A program made the translations under genes and the position numbers. Shown here in pieces: positions 45,928 through 46,587 of a stretch of DNA of 46,587 nt. The stretch is from Pseudomonadota bacterium. Lineage in GTDB: Bacteria; Pseudomonadota; Alphaproteobacteria; Rhizobiales; Beijerinckiaceae. Each line of letters begins with the position of its first letter. The first letter of the stretch is position 1. The stretch spans positions 1 through 46,587 of the forward strand of contig JAEXGT010000003.1 of the NCBI GenBank assembly GCA_023450615.1, written 5' to 3'. A model generated the notes under the pieces. The model saw only the letters and a list, made by a program, of their open reading frames with translations, made no database searches and was not told where the DNA came from.

Positions 45928-46587
45928 ATGTCCGGACGTCTTTTCGATAAGGTCGCCATCGTAACGGGTGCCGGTACCGGCATCGGCGAGGCCATTTCCC
46001 TGAAATTCGCCCGCGAGGGAGCGCGTCTTCTTCTCGTCGGCCTGCCCGACGACCCGGTGGAGGATGTGGCTCGGCTCATCAACGGAGCAGGGGGCTTCGC
46101 GGAGGTTTATCTGGGCGACATCGCCGAAGAGCGCCACGCTCAAGCTGCGGTGGAGGCCTGCGTGAGCGCCTATGGGCGCATCGACGTGCTCGTGAACAAT
46201 GCCGGCGTGTTCCTGGCCGCCGCGGAGACGCAGGATTATCCCATCGACAAATTCGATGAGACGCTTCGCTCGAATGTGCGCTCGGTTTTCCTGATGACGA
46301 GATTTGCCCTGCCTCATCTGCAGAAGACTTACGGAAATATCGTCTCCACGGGGTCGGAGGCCGGGATGATCGGGATCGCCCAGAACACGATGTATGGCGG
46401 CACGAAAGCCTTCATCCATTCCTTCATGCGCGGCGTTGCCGTGGAGCAGGCAGCCTATGGCGTTCGCGCCAATTGCGTGTGCCCCGGACCCATCGATACC
46501 GCGTGGACGCACAAGTCGACCGGCCCGATGGACAGAAAGATGGAATCGATGATGATCGAGGCAACGCCGATGGGTCGGCGCGGTACG
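45928..46587 (+). CDS. Short-chain dehydrogenase/reductase, cut by the window end
   Basis: The first 220 codons of an SDR gene are present, and the stop lies beyond the window. Visible motifs are VAIVTGAGTGIGEA near the N-terminus, NNAGVF, a catalytic Ser in IVSTGSEAG, YGGTK (YxxxK) and the CPGPIDTAW stretch, all standard for classical NAD(P)-dependent SDRs. I chose the ATG at 45928 because CAGGAGA lies about 6 nt before it. An in-frame ATG at 45886 would add 14 residues. The substrate is unknown. Confidence 0.87.
   Translation, partial: MSGRLFDKVAIVTGAGTGIGEAISLKFAREGARLLLVGLPDDPVEDVARLINGAGGFAEVYLGDIAEERHAQAAVEACVSAYGRIDVLVNNAGVFLAAAETQDYPIDKFDETLRSNVRSVFLMTRFALPHLQKTYGNIVSTGSEAGMIGIAQNTMYGGTKAFIHSFMRGVAVEQAAYGVRANCVCPGPIDTAWTHKSTGPMDRKMESMMIEATPMGRRGT

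Overview
The window looks like a chromosomal segment of an alphaproteobacterium of the order Hyphomicrobiales (Rhizobiales). A Microvirga, Methylobacteriaceae or Bosea-like organism is my best guess, but this is inference. The signs are a GC content of roughly 62%, an rnpB gene directly upstream of a division/cell-wall (dcw) cluster, an ArsR-methyltransferase fusion regulator (SahR type) in front of metF-metH, a full CtrA-type box, and the order ftsZ-lpxC-bamD-recN-ligA. It is almost entirely core genome. I see no transposon, phage, CRISPR array, tRNA or plasmid function.

Layout. 272-4175: EttA-like ABC-F ATPase, a short-chain dehydrogenase and AMP nucleosidase. 4236-10191: a methionine-cycle operon (sahR-metF-metH) behind a 26-bp palindrome that fits a SahR operator. 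10211-12169 (minus strand): an amidase, a TerB/DnaJ co-chaperone and a glycine-zipper lipoprotein, with two hairpin terminators. 12467-13675: a secreted lytic transglycosylase and RNase P RNA. 13805-32750: the dcw cluster mraZ-rsmH-ftsL-ftsI-murE-murF-mraY-murD-ftsW-murG-murC-murB-ddl-ftsQ-ftsA-ftsZ. It is tightly packed, many junctions are ATGA or TGATG overlaps, and it ends in a strong hairpin after ftsZ. 32766-40266: lpxC, bamD, recN, a Bcr/CflA-type MFS exporter and ligA. 40305-42262: an AraC-type regulator with the amino-acid exporter pair azlC-azlD. 42362-44182 (minus): an M24B aminopeptidase. 44474-44838: two very small genes of unknown function. 44858-45778 (minus): prmA. 45928 to the end: an SDR gene cut by the window edge.

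How the genes work together. sahR-metF-metH remakes methionine from homocysteine and probably responds to S-adenosylhomocysteine. The dcw genes make lipid II and build the division septum. MraZ probably represses its own promoter through four TGGGN-type repeats lying across the promoter. lpxC starts lipid A synthesis and bamD serves outer-membrane protein assembly, so the whole envelope is served from one locus. A CtrA box before lpxC suggests cell-cycle control of the lipid A step.

I found no clearly new multi-gene system. The observations most worth following up are a sharply bounded low-GC segment inside murD, the CtrA box upstream of lpxC, the MraZ operator, and the two small genes at 44474-44838, one of which encodes only 34 residues.
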